Shown in pieces: positions 1 to 13,449 of a stretch of DNA of 64,000 bases. The DNA is from Taxillus chinensis (taxonomy: Eukaryota > Streptophyta > Magnoliopsida > Santalales > Loranthaceae). A program made the translations under genes and the position numbers. Below the pieces are notes generated by a model, which was given only the letters and a program-made list of their open reading frames with translations, was not told the DNA's origin and made no database searches. Position 1 is the first letter of the stretch; each line of letters opens with the position of its first letter. Where the stretch lies: the NCBI GenBank assembly GCA_023512835.1, contig CM042085.1, positions 4,373,989-4,437,988 on the forward strand, written 5' to 3'.

Positions 1-1782
1 ATCAATACGCATTTGAAATAGTTTTATAGTTAAATTTTAATAGTAATTGTATATATAATTATTATTAATTTTAATTATATATAACTTAAATTTTGATATA
101 ATCATTATGTTTTTTTAAATCAATATATATATTTAAATATAATTAAAGATTATTTTATATTCATTATTAATAAATTCATATTTAATATATTTAAAATTTT
201 AAATATAAATTAATAATTTTACTTTTTTAAATATATAAGATATGAATATATTAATAATGAATATAGATAAACCTTTAATTATATTTTAATTATACTTTTA
301 TATAACATAATAGTTATGTTAAATTTTAATAATAACTATTTAACTATATATATATAGTTATTACTAGAATTTATTACTATATATAGAGAGAGTTATTATT
401 ATAATTAAATAATAATTATATACACATAGTTATTACTAAAATTTAATAATAATTATATCTAATTATATAATTATGCAGTTAATAATTCTATCTTTTCATA
501 CGTATGTTCGTTTCTTTTCCTTGAAACTACCCCCCCCCCCCTTCACTTTTTTCTATTTGGATTTGTTTAGATGTGCATTTGTCTTAATAAAACGTGTCTT
601 TAGACGTGTCTTTGTCTTTTTGTATACATTTAGATGCTCGTTGAGTTGAGTATGCAAATGAGCACTCTGCTTTCTTGTTGTCTTATTCTTTTTTTTTTTT
701 TTTGCTTTTAAAAAGGTAGATGTTCTTAGTATGAAGGAAAGCTTTCAAACGTGTTTTTATCCTAATAGAAAACACACATTAGGATGAAAGGGAGATTTTA
801 AATCAAAACTTGGAGTACATGACTTCAACCAAACTTGGAGGAGTATATATGTAATTTTTAAACTGCAAGTTCACATCCACAAACTTAAACAAAAAATGTG
901 ATATATTTTTAGCATGAAACACTCAACCTTAACCCAATTTTTGTATGATTCAAATTTCAAAAGGAAAATTTTATTTTTGGATTAAAATAAAAAATAATTT
1001 ACTTTTGAATTTTACATTTTAAATTATATTATTAAATTAAAAAATCATGAATATATCATTTTGAGATTTTATAGGATAAATCTATTAAAGCAATCACAGT
1101 GAGCTAATCAAAAGTTAAAATTTAGATAAAGAATAAAAAAATATTCCACAATGAGTTAGCTAAATTTATGATAAATTTATCTTTTAGTTAAATGACTCTC
1201 TAAAGTTGGTGAGTTAATTTTTAATGAAATAAAATAATAATTTTCGCTAAACTTAATTTTACCTTTGCGTTTTTCAGTACCTTATTTTAAAAAAATAATC
1301 ATAAATTAATTTTTTAATAGAATACTCAACAATTTATTAAGCCTATGATTTAAAATTATAAAAACAACTAACTAAATTTATAAAAATAAATTTTCTAACT
1401 TTATTTTAACTACAAATAACTAATCTAAATTCCCTCCTTTCTCTAAAAAAAATGCTATCAGATTGAGATCCTATGCAATACCCAAAGGTATTGTATGATG
1501 TGATTTATCACATCTGAATCATTGGATCTGTTTTCAACGGCATTGTAATACTGTTACATTATTTTACTATAGGTAAATAAAACTCTAATCAAGAGTTAAA
1601 AAAAATTCAAACGATCCAGATGGGTGAATTCTCCGGGTAAGATATTTGCACGGCTCAATCCGTCGGTTGCAATTTTAAACTAAGAATAGTAGTTATTCGA
1701 ACGTTGTAACTTGTACGTCATTATTAACTCGATACAACTGGACCCATAAGACCCTTCTGCTTTAAAAACACTAAAAAAGTTA
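1..1782. other. AT-rich intergenic DNA, no gene seen
   Basis: Very AT-rich sequence with many short runs of A, T and AT and one homopolymer C run near 531-541. I see no coding signature, RNA gene or clear transposon end here. Confidence 0.7.
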
Positions 1783-2076
1783 TTAAACAAAAAGTCTTCC
1801 AATCAAGGAAGACCAGCACTCTCCTCCCAACCCTTTCTCAGCCCATGCCTTCTCTACTTTTGAGCTTTGAATAGTGTAGACCCAGTTGCCATTGCCAAGT
1901 TCCCATATTTTGAACTTCAAATTTGCTTGGCTCACAGTGAAGAACACGAAGAAGAAGGCAACACATATGATATGAAACAGGAGGACAAAAGCAACTGAGA
2001 GTGCTGGTAAATTTGGAGTTTTGTTGGAGTGCATAGTGAGACATGGGGGAATCAGCTTGTCTGATGCAGCAGCCAT
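1783..2076 (-). CDS. possible small single-pass membrane protein, 97 aa
   Basis: This is an uninterrupted ATG-to-stop frame of 97 codons. The start context (AAAATGGCTGCTGC) is favourable for plant initiation. Residues about 26-48 form one strongly hydrophobic stretch rich in Val, Phe, Leu and Ile, consistent with a single transmembrane helix; the N-terminus carries two Cys/Pro-containing polar segments and the C-terminus is Trp/Lys/Gly-rich. I do not recognise the family. It lies head-to-head with the TPX2-domain gene about 0.7 kb away, so the two might share a promoter region. It could equally be a chance frame or the first exon of a spliced gene. Only the frame, the start context and the hydrophobic segment are seen directly. 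Confidence 0.35.
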   Translation of the reverse strand: MAAASDKLIPPCLTMHSNKTPNLPALSVAFVLLFHIICVAFFFVFFTVSQANLKFKIWELGNGNWVYTIQSSKVEKAWAEKGLGGECWSSLIGRLFV

Positions 2077-2762
2077 TTTCCTACCTTTCTGGTGCCATAA
2101 ATGAAACCAAAGAGGTCAGTTCAAGAAGCTGTTAGGACTTGGAAGGAGTTTACCCAGCTGCCCAAATTTTTCATCTTTAGGCTTTTTCATTTCTGTCATT
2201 TTTGGGGTCTATAATACCATTATGATTCAGCCACTCAAAAATAATTTGTGGGTATCTCGATCTCTGCCTTGTTCTACACTCAAAAAGCGAGGTTGGTGTT
2301 TGGCTTTGATTTTCTTCTCGCTTTATCAGAAAATGAAGGTTCTACAGTTCCCTTTGCGATCCCCAACGTCAAAAACTAATTGTGGACCGTTTGATTTCTG
2401 CCGTGTTCTCCACTTAGAGTTTGGGAAGTGTTTCGTTTTGATTTTCTTGTTGGTTTCTCTGTTGGCTGAATGAGAAAATGAAGGAAATTAAATGATTTTG
2501 GAATTGGGGGAACACTCCTCTGATTGCCCTTCTTATAAATTGTTCGGTGTTGCACGAGTGATATCTAGATTTTGAATCTTACAATTTTCATTTGGTGGGA
2601 CATATCATTTAAACCTAGCTGACTTGAGTTCTCTCTCTCTCTCTCTAAAATTTTATTTCCATATCTAGTTATGTTGATTTTCAGATTTTAGAGACGAAAT
2701 CAAAGAATCTTGGATTTGGGCATTCTAAAGTGAAACTCACTAGGGATTGTTGATGTTTTCAG

Positions 2763-5700
2763 GGGAACCCCTTGAGACTTCTAGGGGAGTCCATCTCCTT
2801 TGGCAGGTTTGCCTCAGAGTCGTTATCTTGGGAAAAGTGGTCATCCTTCTCCCACAACCGCTATGTTGAAGAGGCTGCGAAATATACCCAGCCTGGGTCA
2901 GTTGCCCAGAAGAAAGCCTTCTTTGAGGCTCATTACAAGAGCATTGCTGCTAGAAAAGCAGCAGCCTTATTAGAACAAGCAAATGCCAACGCCAATGCTG
3001 CAGGAAATGCCATGCTCAAACCGGAATCCATGGGCACCGATGCAGTTCAAGATATTCCTACAGCTTGTGGTCTACAAGGAGTAGTTCCTAGCTTTGATGC
3101 AGTTGTTGATAAACCGCCGCAGGTTATTGACCCAAATACTGCTGGTGCACATTTAACTGCTGTTGTCAGTGGGCACTATTCTGATGTTGCTGTGAATAAA
3201 GTGGAAATTGGTATGGTGGAAGGAACAGATCCTATCAGAGAAGGCTGGGTTCCTTTAGAGAGTTCTATGAAGTTTGAATTGCCGGCTAATGTTGCAGCAA
3301 ATAAAGCGGAGACGGGAAAGGTGGAAGAAATGGATACAGTAAGAGAACTCCATGTCTTTTCAGAGAATAAGAATGAATTGCCAACTAATGTTTCAAAGAA
3401 TAAAATAGAAAATGGCAAGATTGAAGGAATGAATCCAGCAAGAGGATGCCCGGTTCTTTCAGAAAATTGTATGAAGATTGAGTTACCAGCTAGGGTTGGA
3501 GAGGCTCAAAACTCCGATAATGTCGCTAAGGATCGTAAATTAAAGGTACAATGTCAATTGATGTTTATATGAATGCATTTAACACTTATAAATCAAAAGG
3601 TAATTGGATAAACTGATTTGTTTTATGGTTATTCTGGCAGAGTTCTAATTTGAATCGTGAAGGTCTTGCTTTGATGAGCAAGAAGAAACCATCAGTTTCT
3701 TCAAAGCTACCTGTCCATGGCACACTAAGGGTCTCGACTGCACCTGCCAAAGCTAAAGCAACTAGTCATCCAAGGAAGGAAAACAGTGCCAGCCTAGTAA
3801 ATATGAAGCTTCCATTAAACAAAATTACTAAAGTAAGAATCCCGAAAAGGGGAGTGTCCATGATTTTGTGTGGCTATTATTATTTAATTTCATTGCAGAA
3901 ATTGATTGTTTATATTTACGATGGCAGGGTACTAACAGTAGTCATGAAGCTTCAGAAACAATGAACACAAGGAAACCAGTAACAAAGTTTTCAGTTTCTG
4001 GAACAGCATCTCTGATCCCCTCTCCACCTTCTAGACCCCCAGCTTATATTCGTCCTTGGAAGGAAGGGAATGCTACTCCGGTAAGCATTAAGTCTACGTT
4101 AGATTCCTGGGATAAAAAGATATCAACTCCAAAGGGATTTCATAAGTCAGCAAACGTGACTTCAATAAGAGGACAAAATAAATTGGCTTCTCTAGCTCTA
4201 CAGAGCATTGAAGGTTCAAGGGTTGCCATTGGAGCTTCTAGAGCATCTACACATTACTTGACTCCTTTAGGGACTCCAGCTACGGTGATTCCTCCACTCC
4301 TTACCCTACTTGTCTGGTTCCCAACAGCAAACTACGATTTATTTTATGGATCTCCTTTCAAAGATATTCATTATTTAAACAAACTAATGTGTTTCATTTC
4401 ATTTACACATTACAGGCATCTTTGAATGGTGTAGCAAAGCATCATTTAACTACCCCGCGATCAGAAACTAGAAGGTACTTGATTAATTAAATTGACCTAA
4501 TGAGCTGAACATTTTTTTTTTCAATCAATGGATATTTGTGTAGACATAATTGGTTTTATCATGTCATTGGCCGGTTGGTTTGGTTTATAATTTGGTTTTA
4601 TCATTTCAACTTGCAGAGCCAGAACGCCGCTTCATCCCTCAGCCTGTGGAAGCAGAACAACAGGCCCAAAATGGCATTTCCTTACAACAGAGTAAAAAGT
4701 TTTGCAATTCTAATCTTTAGAAGCCTCTTTACTCTCCAAAAAGTAGATAATTTCAAGGGGATAATTCAAATAAAGAAATCTAGGAAATCCCGAATCAGCA
4801 TGTTGACGTCTGAGCTTAACACTGCATGTTTTGTGGATCCCACAGGATAAGAACCTAACCAGCTGATGTTTCCGCATAAGTGACCTGCGTAGTATATATC
4901 AAATGGATAATGATAATATTAGGAAGCTCATGAGTAAAAATTAATTTCCCATGAGATCGGTGTATAATTTGTAGCCCTGGCTGATTTACCTACCTCCATT
5001 TCTATGCCTTTAAGGGTAATCTCTTAAAGAGTTTTAGACGTGTGGAAGGTTTCTGATTTCTCTCTGGCTTCTTGCAGCTTTTCAAACCCGTTGGTGGGAT
5101 GCAGAAACAAGTTAAAATCCTCAAGTTTATCCAGTCCCTTCAGCCTCATGACTGAAGAAAGAGCTGCAAAAAGAAAGGAGGCAAGGCCTAGTATAGTACA
5201 TAATTTTATTTTCCATTTCATTAATTTTAAAATCACATTTTTTTATTCTTATTTTAAAGTTTTTTTTAATCTTTTTTGTTTCCCGCAATGCTTTTCAGAA
5301 GCTTGAAGATAGATTCATAGCCAGGGAGGCACAAGGAGTGCTACTGCAATCTAAACTCAAGGTTCTTCACGTCTTTCTGGGTTTTGTTTTGACCTTACTA
5401 TTATAGACTTGTATTATCTGCATCATTTTACCAGATGAAACATGTAGTATGGTTTGGTTAAACTAATGGTGATTACTTTCCCCAATTTCTGCAGGAGAAA
5501 GGGGAAACAGAACTCAGAAAACTGCGAGAAAATTTGTGCTTTAAGGCCAGGCCACTGCCTGACTTCTACAAGAAAAGAAGAGCACCAAAAGATCAGACGA
5601 AGGAGGTATCATCATTAACTATGCATTAAATCATCTTGTTAGGAAGACAAGGTTACAGTACAAGGCATGATTACTGATGCCTTAGATTCGCCCACCTTAG

Positions 5701-6058
5701 TAGGAGCATGATGATGTTACAGTAAACACAATTACAAGTCCCACAAAAACTTAATTGATATCTCGAGTTAGAGGTGCCACCAAAAATGAACTCAATACAA
5801 TTTTCTTATTCTTCAATTATTCTTCAATTACTACAACACCTTCATGTGTCATCAAAGGCCTGCTTTCGGATAAAGTAATTTACCCATAAAATTTAACGCT
5901 CTAAATTGGCATGTCATTTATCATTTTGTTTCCCTCTTATCTGGCAGAGTGGAGCAGCCATGCATTCTCAATTTCCCAATGTAGAAACCAAGAAAAACCC
6001 AGCACAGTTCAAGCACCGTCCTCTCTGTCCCGGAAACCAAATGGGAAGAATGGTCTAA
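2763..6058 (+). CDS. TPX2-domain microtubule-associated protein, WVD2-like (WDL7 type)
   Basis: Members of this family bind and stabilise microtubules through a C-terminal TPX2 domain. Nine exons can be joined in frame: 2763-3545, 3641-3832, 3928-4284, 4416-4474, 4617-4691, 5078-5180, 5299-5361, 5495-5605 and 5948-6058, giving about 617 residues plus an unresolved N-terminus. The first exon shown carries the family N-terminal block (GESISFGRF, then ESLSWEKWSSFSHNRY). Exons 6-8 hold the TPX2 core (SPFSLMTEERAAKRK, KLEDRFIAREAQ, ARPLPDFY). Before 2763 there is a good acceptor (TTTTCAG), so the true start codon is on an upstream exon; ATG 2222 with a donor at 2252 is a weak candidate. The intron after 5180 has a GC donor (GAG|GCAAGG). 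The last exon frame is phase-consistent, but its tail is unlike the usual family C-terminus, so that exon is least certain. Confidence 0.85.
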
Positions 6059-9000
6059 CACCACCACCAACGACACTCTTTTGCTGCGCCGCCCAGCACA
6101 ATTAGGCATCAGATTACACCCATCAATACTGAGTAGTGTCTAATAGTTAGTCGTGATTGATTACTAGTGGTAGTGCAGATGCTGCTGTTATGCAACTCAG
6201 TGATTACATCCACCAACGACACTCTTCTTGGTTCTTCCTTATCATTTGTTCAGGCAAAATGGAATGGCTTGGTTTTTGTTTTTGGTTATCCCTTGATTGC
6301 GCAAACAGTGATCGTCCAACAATCCATAACCACAACCCCACCCCCCCAAACAAAAAAAAAAAAAAAGTGGCCTTATGTCGGTCAAACAACCAAAAGAGAT
6401 TACTTGAAGAAGTTATATAAACACCATATATTTATGTAGTGACAAATCAAATAACTATAAATATTTGTATTTACTTTATTTCCCTATATTTTGTTGCTAT
6501 ACAAGCGTTGAGATTGTTTTCGTACAACTGTTATGAGCATCCATACAGCGACCCCTCTACCATTTCTAAAATATAACATCCATGTTCATTGTAGGTTTAC
6601 AGTTTGGTTTCTTGGTACAAAGTATGATTTTAAGGATCCAAATAAGGAAAAAAAATGAATGACACTTTGATTGGTATGATAATATTATTTTTAAAATTAT
6701 AATTATTTTAAAAATAATAAATTTAATGAATTTAAAACTATTTATAAGTGATAATAATTTATTTAATGTTGGAATGAATGTATACATGCTGAATCGAAAT
6801 TTGTTGATGTTGAAATGAATGTATACATACTGAATGATGCTTCTAAATCACAATGAAATCCATTGAAAACTTTCCCTGTTTCCCACGATAGTTTAGGAAA
6901 CGATTCCAAAAGTCTTCACATGCGCCAAACAATAATATTAAGAGTGATTTTGATACAGTGAAGCATGCATGTTGCGAGATAGCACGACCATCGGGATTGT
7001 CGGGGAATAAAAGAGCATGTCGGCCTGTAGGAAGACAATTATACATTAATAAGCTTAATTACTACCATTGCACGCGATATGAATCCCTACAATAATAGTA
7101 CCACTTGGCCTTGATATTTCTTTTTAATTTTTAAGAAATATATTATATTTAAATTTTCTCCTCAAGTTGCAATCATTTCATTTTCATCACAGGTATATCC
7201 GTATATATAAACATTTCATTTTGATGAGTTTCTCATTATTCGTCATTCAACAACCCAGCCGAATACCGATGTTGTGTTCGTGTATATATATATATATATA
7301 TGTATATATATGTATGTATGTATGTATGTATATGTATATGTACACACAATATATATATTTCTTTGGTGAATGGGTTGAAAACTTGAACACAACGTACGGT
7401 AATAAAGTAGGCAGTTCTTAATATTCGCGGGGGTCTACTTTTGGTTGTTGTGTTTGGGGTGTGGAGTTTTTACTTTTGATTTTAAAAAATTAAGTAAAAT
7501 AAAATCTTTTTGATCGTTTTCAATTTGTGTTTTATGTGACAATATGAAAACACATGCGACAGCCCACTCCGATTTGCGATCTCCCCATGTGCAATCCAGT
7601 ATGGTGACGGTCTCTTTTTGTGCGATTCACTCCTACGATGCCTTTCCTGATCCGGTGACGCCCCCTGCATGATCAGGCAACCTTCCCTGTTTTTTAAAAG
7701 TGTTATTTTTAATTTTACAGAAAATAATTTACAAACAAAATAATTGCATCTAATTTACCAAAAAATAAATAAATTCAAATATGATTTCTAAAAGTACGTT
7801 TTAAAAACAGAAAATAAAAAATAACACCAAACATACCTATAACTCTAAGCTGTGTTAAAGTTGCTAAGTTTATTCATAAGAGGTATATATATATATAGAT
7901 CGATTTCGTCTCATTGTTAATTTGGAACCTTGTATTGCCACCAGCTACGCTTTCAACCTTGCACTCTACTATAAGTAGTACTATCAACAATTCAGAGTGT
8001 GCTACAAACGCCCCGAAAGTGTTGTTTTCATATATTTTTTTGAATCCCCTCATTTTTTGTATCAACCAAACGGTGTGTCAATGAAGTATGTTAAGCTTGC
8101 ATTATTTTCTACAAGTCTTTCTTAGAGCACTCATTAAAACTATCTATAAAATATTTCTTTAATCAATTATACTAATGAATTATTGATTTTGAATTTCTGT
8201 GCTAATTATGATTATCTATAATTATGATTATCCAACACCTCTCATGTTGAGTCAGTAAGTTATTCATGATAACGAATATACGCTTAAATTTTTTGGGTGC
8301 AACTTAATTATTCTTGAATATTTTTGGAGTCAATTGGTTTGGCTTATTCTAATTTTCTTTTATATTATAATTTTGCTAAATCGTTTGCATTATAATGTAA
8401 TATATTTTTAAAAAAATGTATAAGATTAAGAATATGAATACAGAAGGAAGAAGGTTTTGAAGGCAGCAATTTTTTAATAAAGCAAATAAGGAGTCTATTA
8501 TTAGAAGCAATGGAGAGGTGAAGAAGCTGCAGTAGATTGCTTTTGGAAAGTCAGTTTTTTTTTCCTATTACGAGACTTTGGAGATTGAAAAGGATCCAGT
8601 TGCAAAGATAAAATCGTTTTTCAAATGTTCAACGTTGGTGTGGTGTAGAGGAAAATCTCAGATGATCCATTTGGTTTAGTTAATGTTGTTCTTCTGTTTT
8701 AGGTATTGGTAACTATTTTAATTGTAAAGGAGTGATATTTATACAAATACTAATTTTTTTCTTATTCCAAGGCCTTCAGTATTGGTAACTATGTTGGATG
8801 GAAGTAAATAACAATAACATGTTGACAAAACATTCCAAGACCCAAAACATCCAAAATAAAAGAAGATTCTGATTGCACTGGGTTAGAAATATCTGTGTCA
8901 ACTAAATAATCTCACATGGTTTGTTGCCCTGGGCCTTTTGTGGCTTACTACAAACAATTCACTACTCCACTAGCTAGCTAGCAACTCTTCTTATTTTGGT

Positions 9001-9718
9001 TGGTCACTGGGTCAATGTCTCTTATGAAGAGCAATAAAACTGGTATTTGAGCACTTGTGACTGCAACTTCCCAGATTTAAGTGGTTACTGACTCATTTGA
9101 GTTAGTCCACTAGCAACTTCATCGTATACTTTTACCTTGAAACTAAGCCTCTTTGAGACAACAATATCGGAACAACAATAATATTAAGTTTATTGGCCAT
9201 TACTGTCAGTGCCCTTGAGAAACGCATTGTCATAAGCCTGGCTCATATCAGGTTTCACGACCACTGTTATCTCCAAATAAATGTATAATAGTAATTTGAG
9301 TTTTGTTTTATTTTAATTATTTTTAACAAATAATAATTTAACTACTATTTTACATTTAATAATGTGTTTTTGTTGTATTAATTTCCTTATTTTCTTTCAT
9401 TACACGTATATGTATTAATACATATGCCGAGAAATCTTCGCTGAAGTTTAATGAATCCATTACTATAAACAACAGAACAAGCATATAGACAAAACTTTGA
9501 AGCAGATTTCGGCTCTTCAATCTGTGCTCTTCATTTGTTTGGTATGAGCATGTTCATATTAATTACTGCCAATATTATTCTTCGCTATCAGAGGACTTGG
9601 CCACCTGATGGACCAAATTGAGTTATCCCCCAGTAAAATTTTTAAAATTATTCACCTTTAAACCCTGCCTGTTGTCATCCAAAAAACACAAAGCGAGGGA
9701 CAAAATTATACATGCCTT
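6059..9718. other. Intergenic DNA between the TPX2-domain gene and cystinosin copy 1
   Basis: No gene is supported. There are AT and GTAT simple repeats near 7280-7350, a 40-bp imperfect direct repeat (AATGAATGTATACAT at about 6773 and 6813) and long T/A-rich tracts. Several short open frames are present but have no family features. Confidence 0.6.
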
Positions 9719-11821
9719 TCACACATCCACTGTCTGTCCATGGTAATCTTTTGACCTGTCGAGGGGCTCGATCACGCCATTTGCGTTGTCGTGGTTTGCT
9801 TTCTCTGGTGCATACGTCACATAATGCTGGCATATGAAGAGAAGGTCAAAGAAAATCGAAACCTGCAAAATTTTCTTCCATGAATCTGTGCTCCACAAGA
9901 AACTGAAACATTATTTCTGCTCGACTGATTCATGGCCATATACGAAATGAAAGGTGAGAATACTAATGTTAAGTTATTGGGTGGCAGTGTGGTAGCAGCA
10001 GACCAAGACTACACTCTTACCAAAATTGTATTAGGATTCTGTCATTTGACTCGTTTTGGTTAGGCAAAAATGACCGACCTCAGACAGGGCAAGCTTAGAT
10101 TGTGTGAAAATTTTAATTTGTGTACAAAACACTCATTTGGAAACCGAACTAGAATCTCCTCTGAACAGTTTAGTTGGTACTAAACTTGTAATGTTCACCA
10201 CAAACATATAACCAGTTTCATAGCTATGAAACAAAATTTCCATTTAGAACAAAGAAAAAAAAATGTCATGCAGGCTTTATCCAGAGTGAGATATATAGGC
10301 AGAGTGAGACATAGCTTTCGAGAAGATTTTTTTTTTTTTTTTGCAAAAATCACAGGTCATGTATGCCGTTATAATACTAGTTTTAGGACTAGGAAACAAA
10401 TGTACCATATAAACAAATATATACAGTGTTTAGGCACAATCATACCAGTGATAGCAGCGTCTTCCCAATGTTTCCATAAAAATTTACCCAGGAACCTGGA
10501 AAATTGAGTGTAGCCATTGTGTCAGAGCAGGGGGGCGAAGAAAAAATGACAACCTATTGTGATGTGTATGAGACACACCTTGATCTATGGACTGTACAGC
10601 CATTTGGCCATAATTTGTCATCCCTCCAAACAAATCAAGCAAAATGTTGCCAATGCTAAATCCTGATGTGCTCTTTCGCCTGCAGTTCATGACTGCCTGT
10701 ACATGGTAAGAGTATGCACAAATACAACATGAATAACAAAGACCAGCAGGCATAACAAAGATATCAAGTACTATGGATGGAAGAAATCGGGCATGCCAGC
10801 ATGTACAATTTAATGCAAAATTTAAAATAAATAGGAAGGAACTCATCACCTGGGGAATATATTTAATGACCGTCATAGAAACTTGAATCGTGCTGCAATT
10901 AGTCAAATAGTAGGCACTGTCAACCTCATGTTATTATATATAGTGGAATGGGCAATTGAAAGACCTTAAATGCAGGGTTGCTTGCACAACAAAAATGTTG
11001 CCAGCAATGGAAAAACTGCCGTTCTCGAGTGATTAAAAAAAAGCTAAGCTTAATGAATTCTCACCCTGCTGGCCTGGTTTCAGATTAATTCTTAGTCCTA
11101 TCTCTGTCCTAGATGACAAAAACAAACAGTTGCATACAAGATATGAACAGAAAAAGTCTAAAGTAGCGATTAAAATCTCTGAGAGCATCTTACTTGAAAA
11201 TGGAGATTAGCCAAAGCCATGAATGCTTTGGCATAGCTACGAACAGACAAACTGCAGCAGTGACCCACACGGCGGAAACAATTAATAGAGAAATCTTTGA
11301 CACCTTTTGGGTTCCCCGCTGTCCAAAACCATCAACATGTCACATGTATGTCGAAAATCGTTGAATATACTCAATACCAGAATTGATTATGTCAACATCC
11401 TCAAACAAAAGAGAAGAAACAAATGACAGTATGTGGAAGAGGACTGAAATAATCACTTACGTCATAAATGACAATTTGAAACAAAGTAATTGCAGTGAGA
11501 AGAACAGCGTGAACTGAAAATGCAACGTCATTTGCAGCAACAGGTATCATCTGCCCAAAAAAAAAAACGTAAACTTCAGGTATATAGAAACGTTGGAGTC
11601 TTCAAGGTTGAGGGTAGTTATAAAAGAGCAAAAACGCAAACCTCTCCACGGCCGTACTTTCGACGATACTGCCTCTGGACAGCAGAGCTGAAGAAGAGAG
11701 TGGCGTTGTAGATGAGATACGACGAGTGCTTCGTCAAGTTGAGAACCACGAAATCGAAATTCAACCCCACGACGCTGCCACGTGAATTGGGATCAACAAA
11801 ACAAACACACGCTTATGTATG

Positions 11822-11858
<37 letters not shown>

Positions 11859-12047
11859 GTATGTATACATATATGTATGTACGTATGGATATGAAGTAGA
11901 GATTTATAGGACTTTAGGAGGAACCGACCTTTTCCTGCGAAAATTCAAGATGACTTGAGGGTAGAAACTGATGGACCAGGCGACGAAGGCGACCCATCCC
12001 AAGACTTGATAGGTGATCTCCAGAGGGATGGAATTCCACGACGACAT
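9719..12047 (-). CDS. CTNS-like: cystinosin homologue, PQ-loop transporter (cluster copy 1)
   Basis: Cystinosin is a proton-coupled cystine exporter of the lysosome (in plants presumably the vacuole) with seven membrane helices and two PQ-loops. Eight exons on the minus strand join without a break: 12047-11929, 11774-11642, 11550-11461, 11318-11194, 10892-10850, 10696-10579, 10495-10446 and 9862-9719, giving 273 aa. Visible motifs are the first PQ-loop (SFYPQVILNFRRKS), the conserved Asn/Asp-rich stretch after it, the second PQ-loop (KYIPQAVMN) and the GFSIGNILLDLFGG block. The length matches plant homologues (about 270 aa), which lack the long glycosylated N-terminus of the animal protein. 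The C-terminal tail ends in KDYHGQTVDV. Introns are GT-AG. It is separated by 17 kb of unrelated sequence from the other four copies. Confidence 0.9.
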
Positions 12048-12462
12048 TATATATATATATATATTATACACCTTCTTCTCTGGGTGTCTCAGTTGTCTGA
12101 TGCCCCGAGTCGGGACCTCAAAACTGAGTTAGAACTTAAAAGGTAGTGGGAAAAAGCAGGGCACTTCGATTGTTGACAGCGACAGGTTTGTTTGAAATAA
12201 TGATGCAGCTTATAAGAGGACGATGATGCACTAAAGTAAATAAATAAGGGGTGTCTCCACGAATGTAGACGTTCTATCGGGCCAGATTAATTTTATTATT
12301 TATTTAGTTTTTAAAATTATTTTTACATTTTTTTTGAAAATGACAAAGTGACCAAATAATATGTAAAAGATTTGTGACGGTATTTTAAAACTGAATTATT
12401 GAAAATATAATTGTTTTTGAAAATAGGAAATTTAATGAATTTAAAAGTTTTTTTTCGTAGTG
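12048..12462. other. Upstream region of cystinosin copy 1
   Basis: Directly upstream of the start codon of copy 1 is an AT microsatellite (about 12048-12066), followed by AT-rich DNA. No other gene is seen. Confidence 0.5.
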
Positions 12463-12465
12463 TAA

Positions 12466-12847
12466 GAGCATCCACACTAGGTCCTTCAAACTCTAAAATT
12501 TAAAGAAAGTTTTAAATTTTGGGAAAAAATACTCCACATCAGGTTCTTCAAACTCTAAAATTTAGAGAATAAATTTAGAGATTGAAGAGAGAATCTCCAT
12601 ATTTGGAGGATTACTATTCATCCTCCAAATATATTTTTAATATATTTCTTGTTATATGTGCATTTTTAATTGGTTGTAATAAATAGATGAGATTAAGAAA
12701 ATATTAAATACAAAATAAAAAATTATAATTTATTATATAGAGATAGAGAATGGAGGACCTGATGCATATAATTTTTTAAATATCTTTAAATTTTTACTGT
12801 ACATCCATTAAAATAGGGATAAAAAAGATGGAGCTAACGTGGATGTT
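12466..12847. mobile_element. Tourist/PIF-Harbinger-like MITE
   Basis: The sequence starts GAGCATCCAC and ends GTGGATGTTC, an imperfect terminal inverted repeat (9 of 10), and is flanked on both sides by TAA (12463-12465 and 12848-12850), the 3-bp target duplication expected for PIF/Harbinger elements. The inside is AT-rich and has no coding potential. Similar internal sequence recurs near 38.85-39.17 kb. Confidence 0.6.
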
Positions 12848-12850
12848 CTA

Positions 12851-13441
12851 AATTCATTTTAGCCTACTATATTTTAAAAAATAGTTAGGATGCTATCAAA
12901 CGTATAATATATATTAATTGATTTAGTTTCAAATTAACTAAATCATAAGTTAATTATAATATATTAATTTTTTAAAATTTAAAATCAAATAAATTAAACG
13001 TTATCAACTATAAATCAATTATTATCAGCTGTAAATGAATTAAACGTTCATGAAAAAACTCGCGATCAGTTTAGTAAAAAATTATTTATGTTCGTTTGTT
13101 AAGGAATAGTGTCATTCGTGAATACCATTGTTATATTTATGAATAGATTTACAAACGTTCCTGAACAAGTATTCACGAACAGTTTGTTAATATTACTCAT
13201 ATTTGTAAAATTATTTGTAAATAAAAATTTAACAAAGTAATCATTATATATAAAATTATTTTATTAAATATAAATTTATTTTCATTAAATATAATTTAAT
13301 AAGTATTTATTTTGATATTGTTATTAAATAAAAAATTTATGTTCATTATTACTTTTATTAAATATTTTTGCAAACTAAATATAATAATTATTTAAATATA
13401 AAAAACAAAAGCGGACACAATCTAGCAGTTAATTAATTATA
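12851..13441. repeat. AT-rich dispersed repeat (GTTCATGAACA type)
   Basis: The part from about 13040 to 13400 matches, in opposite orientation, a stretch near 55.33-55.86 kb: both contain AAAAATTATTTATGTT followed by a TTCG/TTCC-rich segment and paired GTTC...GAAC motifs. No coding potential is visible. It is most likely a non-autonomous transposon relic of unknown class. Confidence 0.45.
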
Positions 13442-13449
13442 CTTTTTAG

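Noticed and set aside
7280..7420. Frame with long Ile-Tyr repeats (also at 11.8, 25.3, 42.0, 46.0, 47.8 and 61.0 kb)
   Set aside because: Translation of AT or GTAT microsatellites, not protein.
6157..8065. Several 60-90-codon open frames on both strands
   Set aside because: They overlap each other in different frames, consist of low-complexity or AT-repeat translation, and show no family features.
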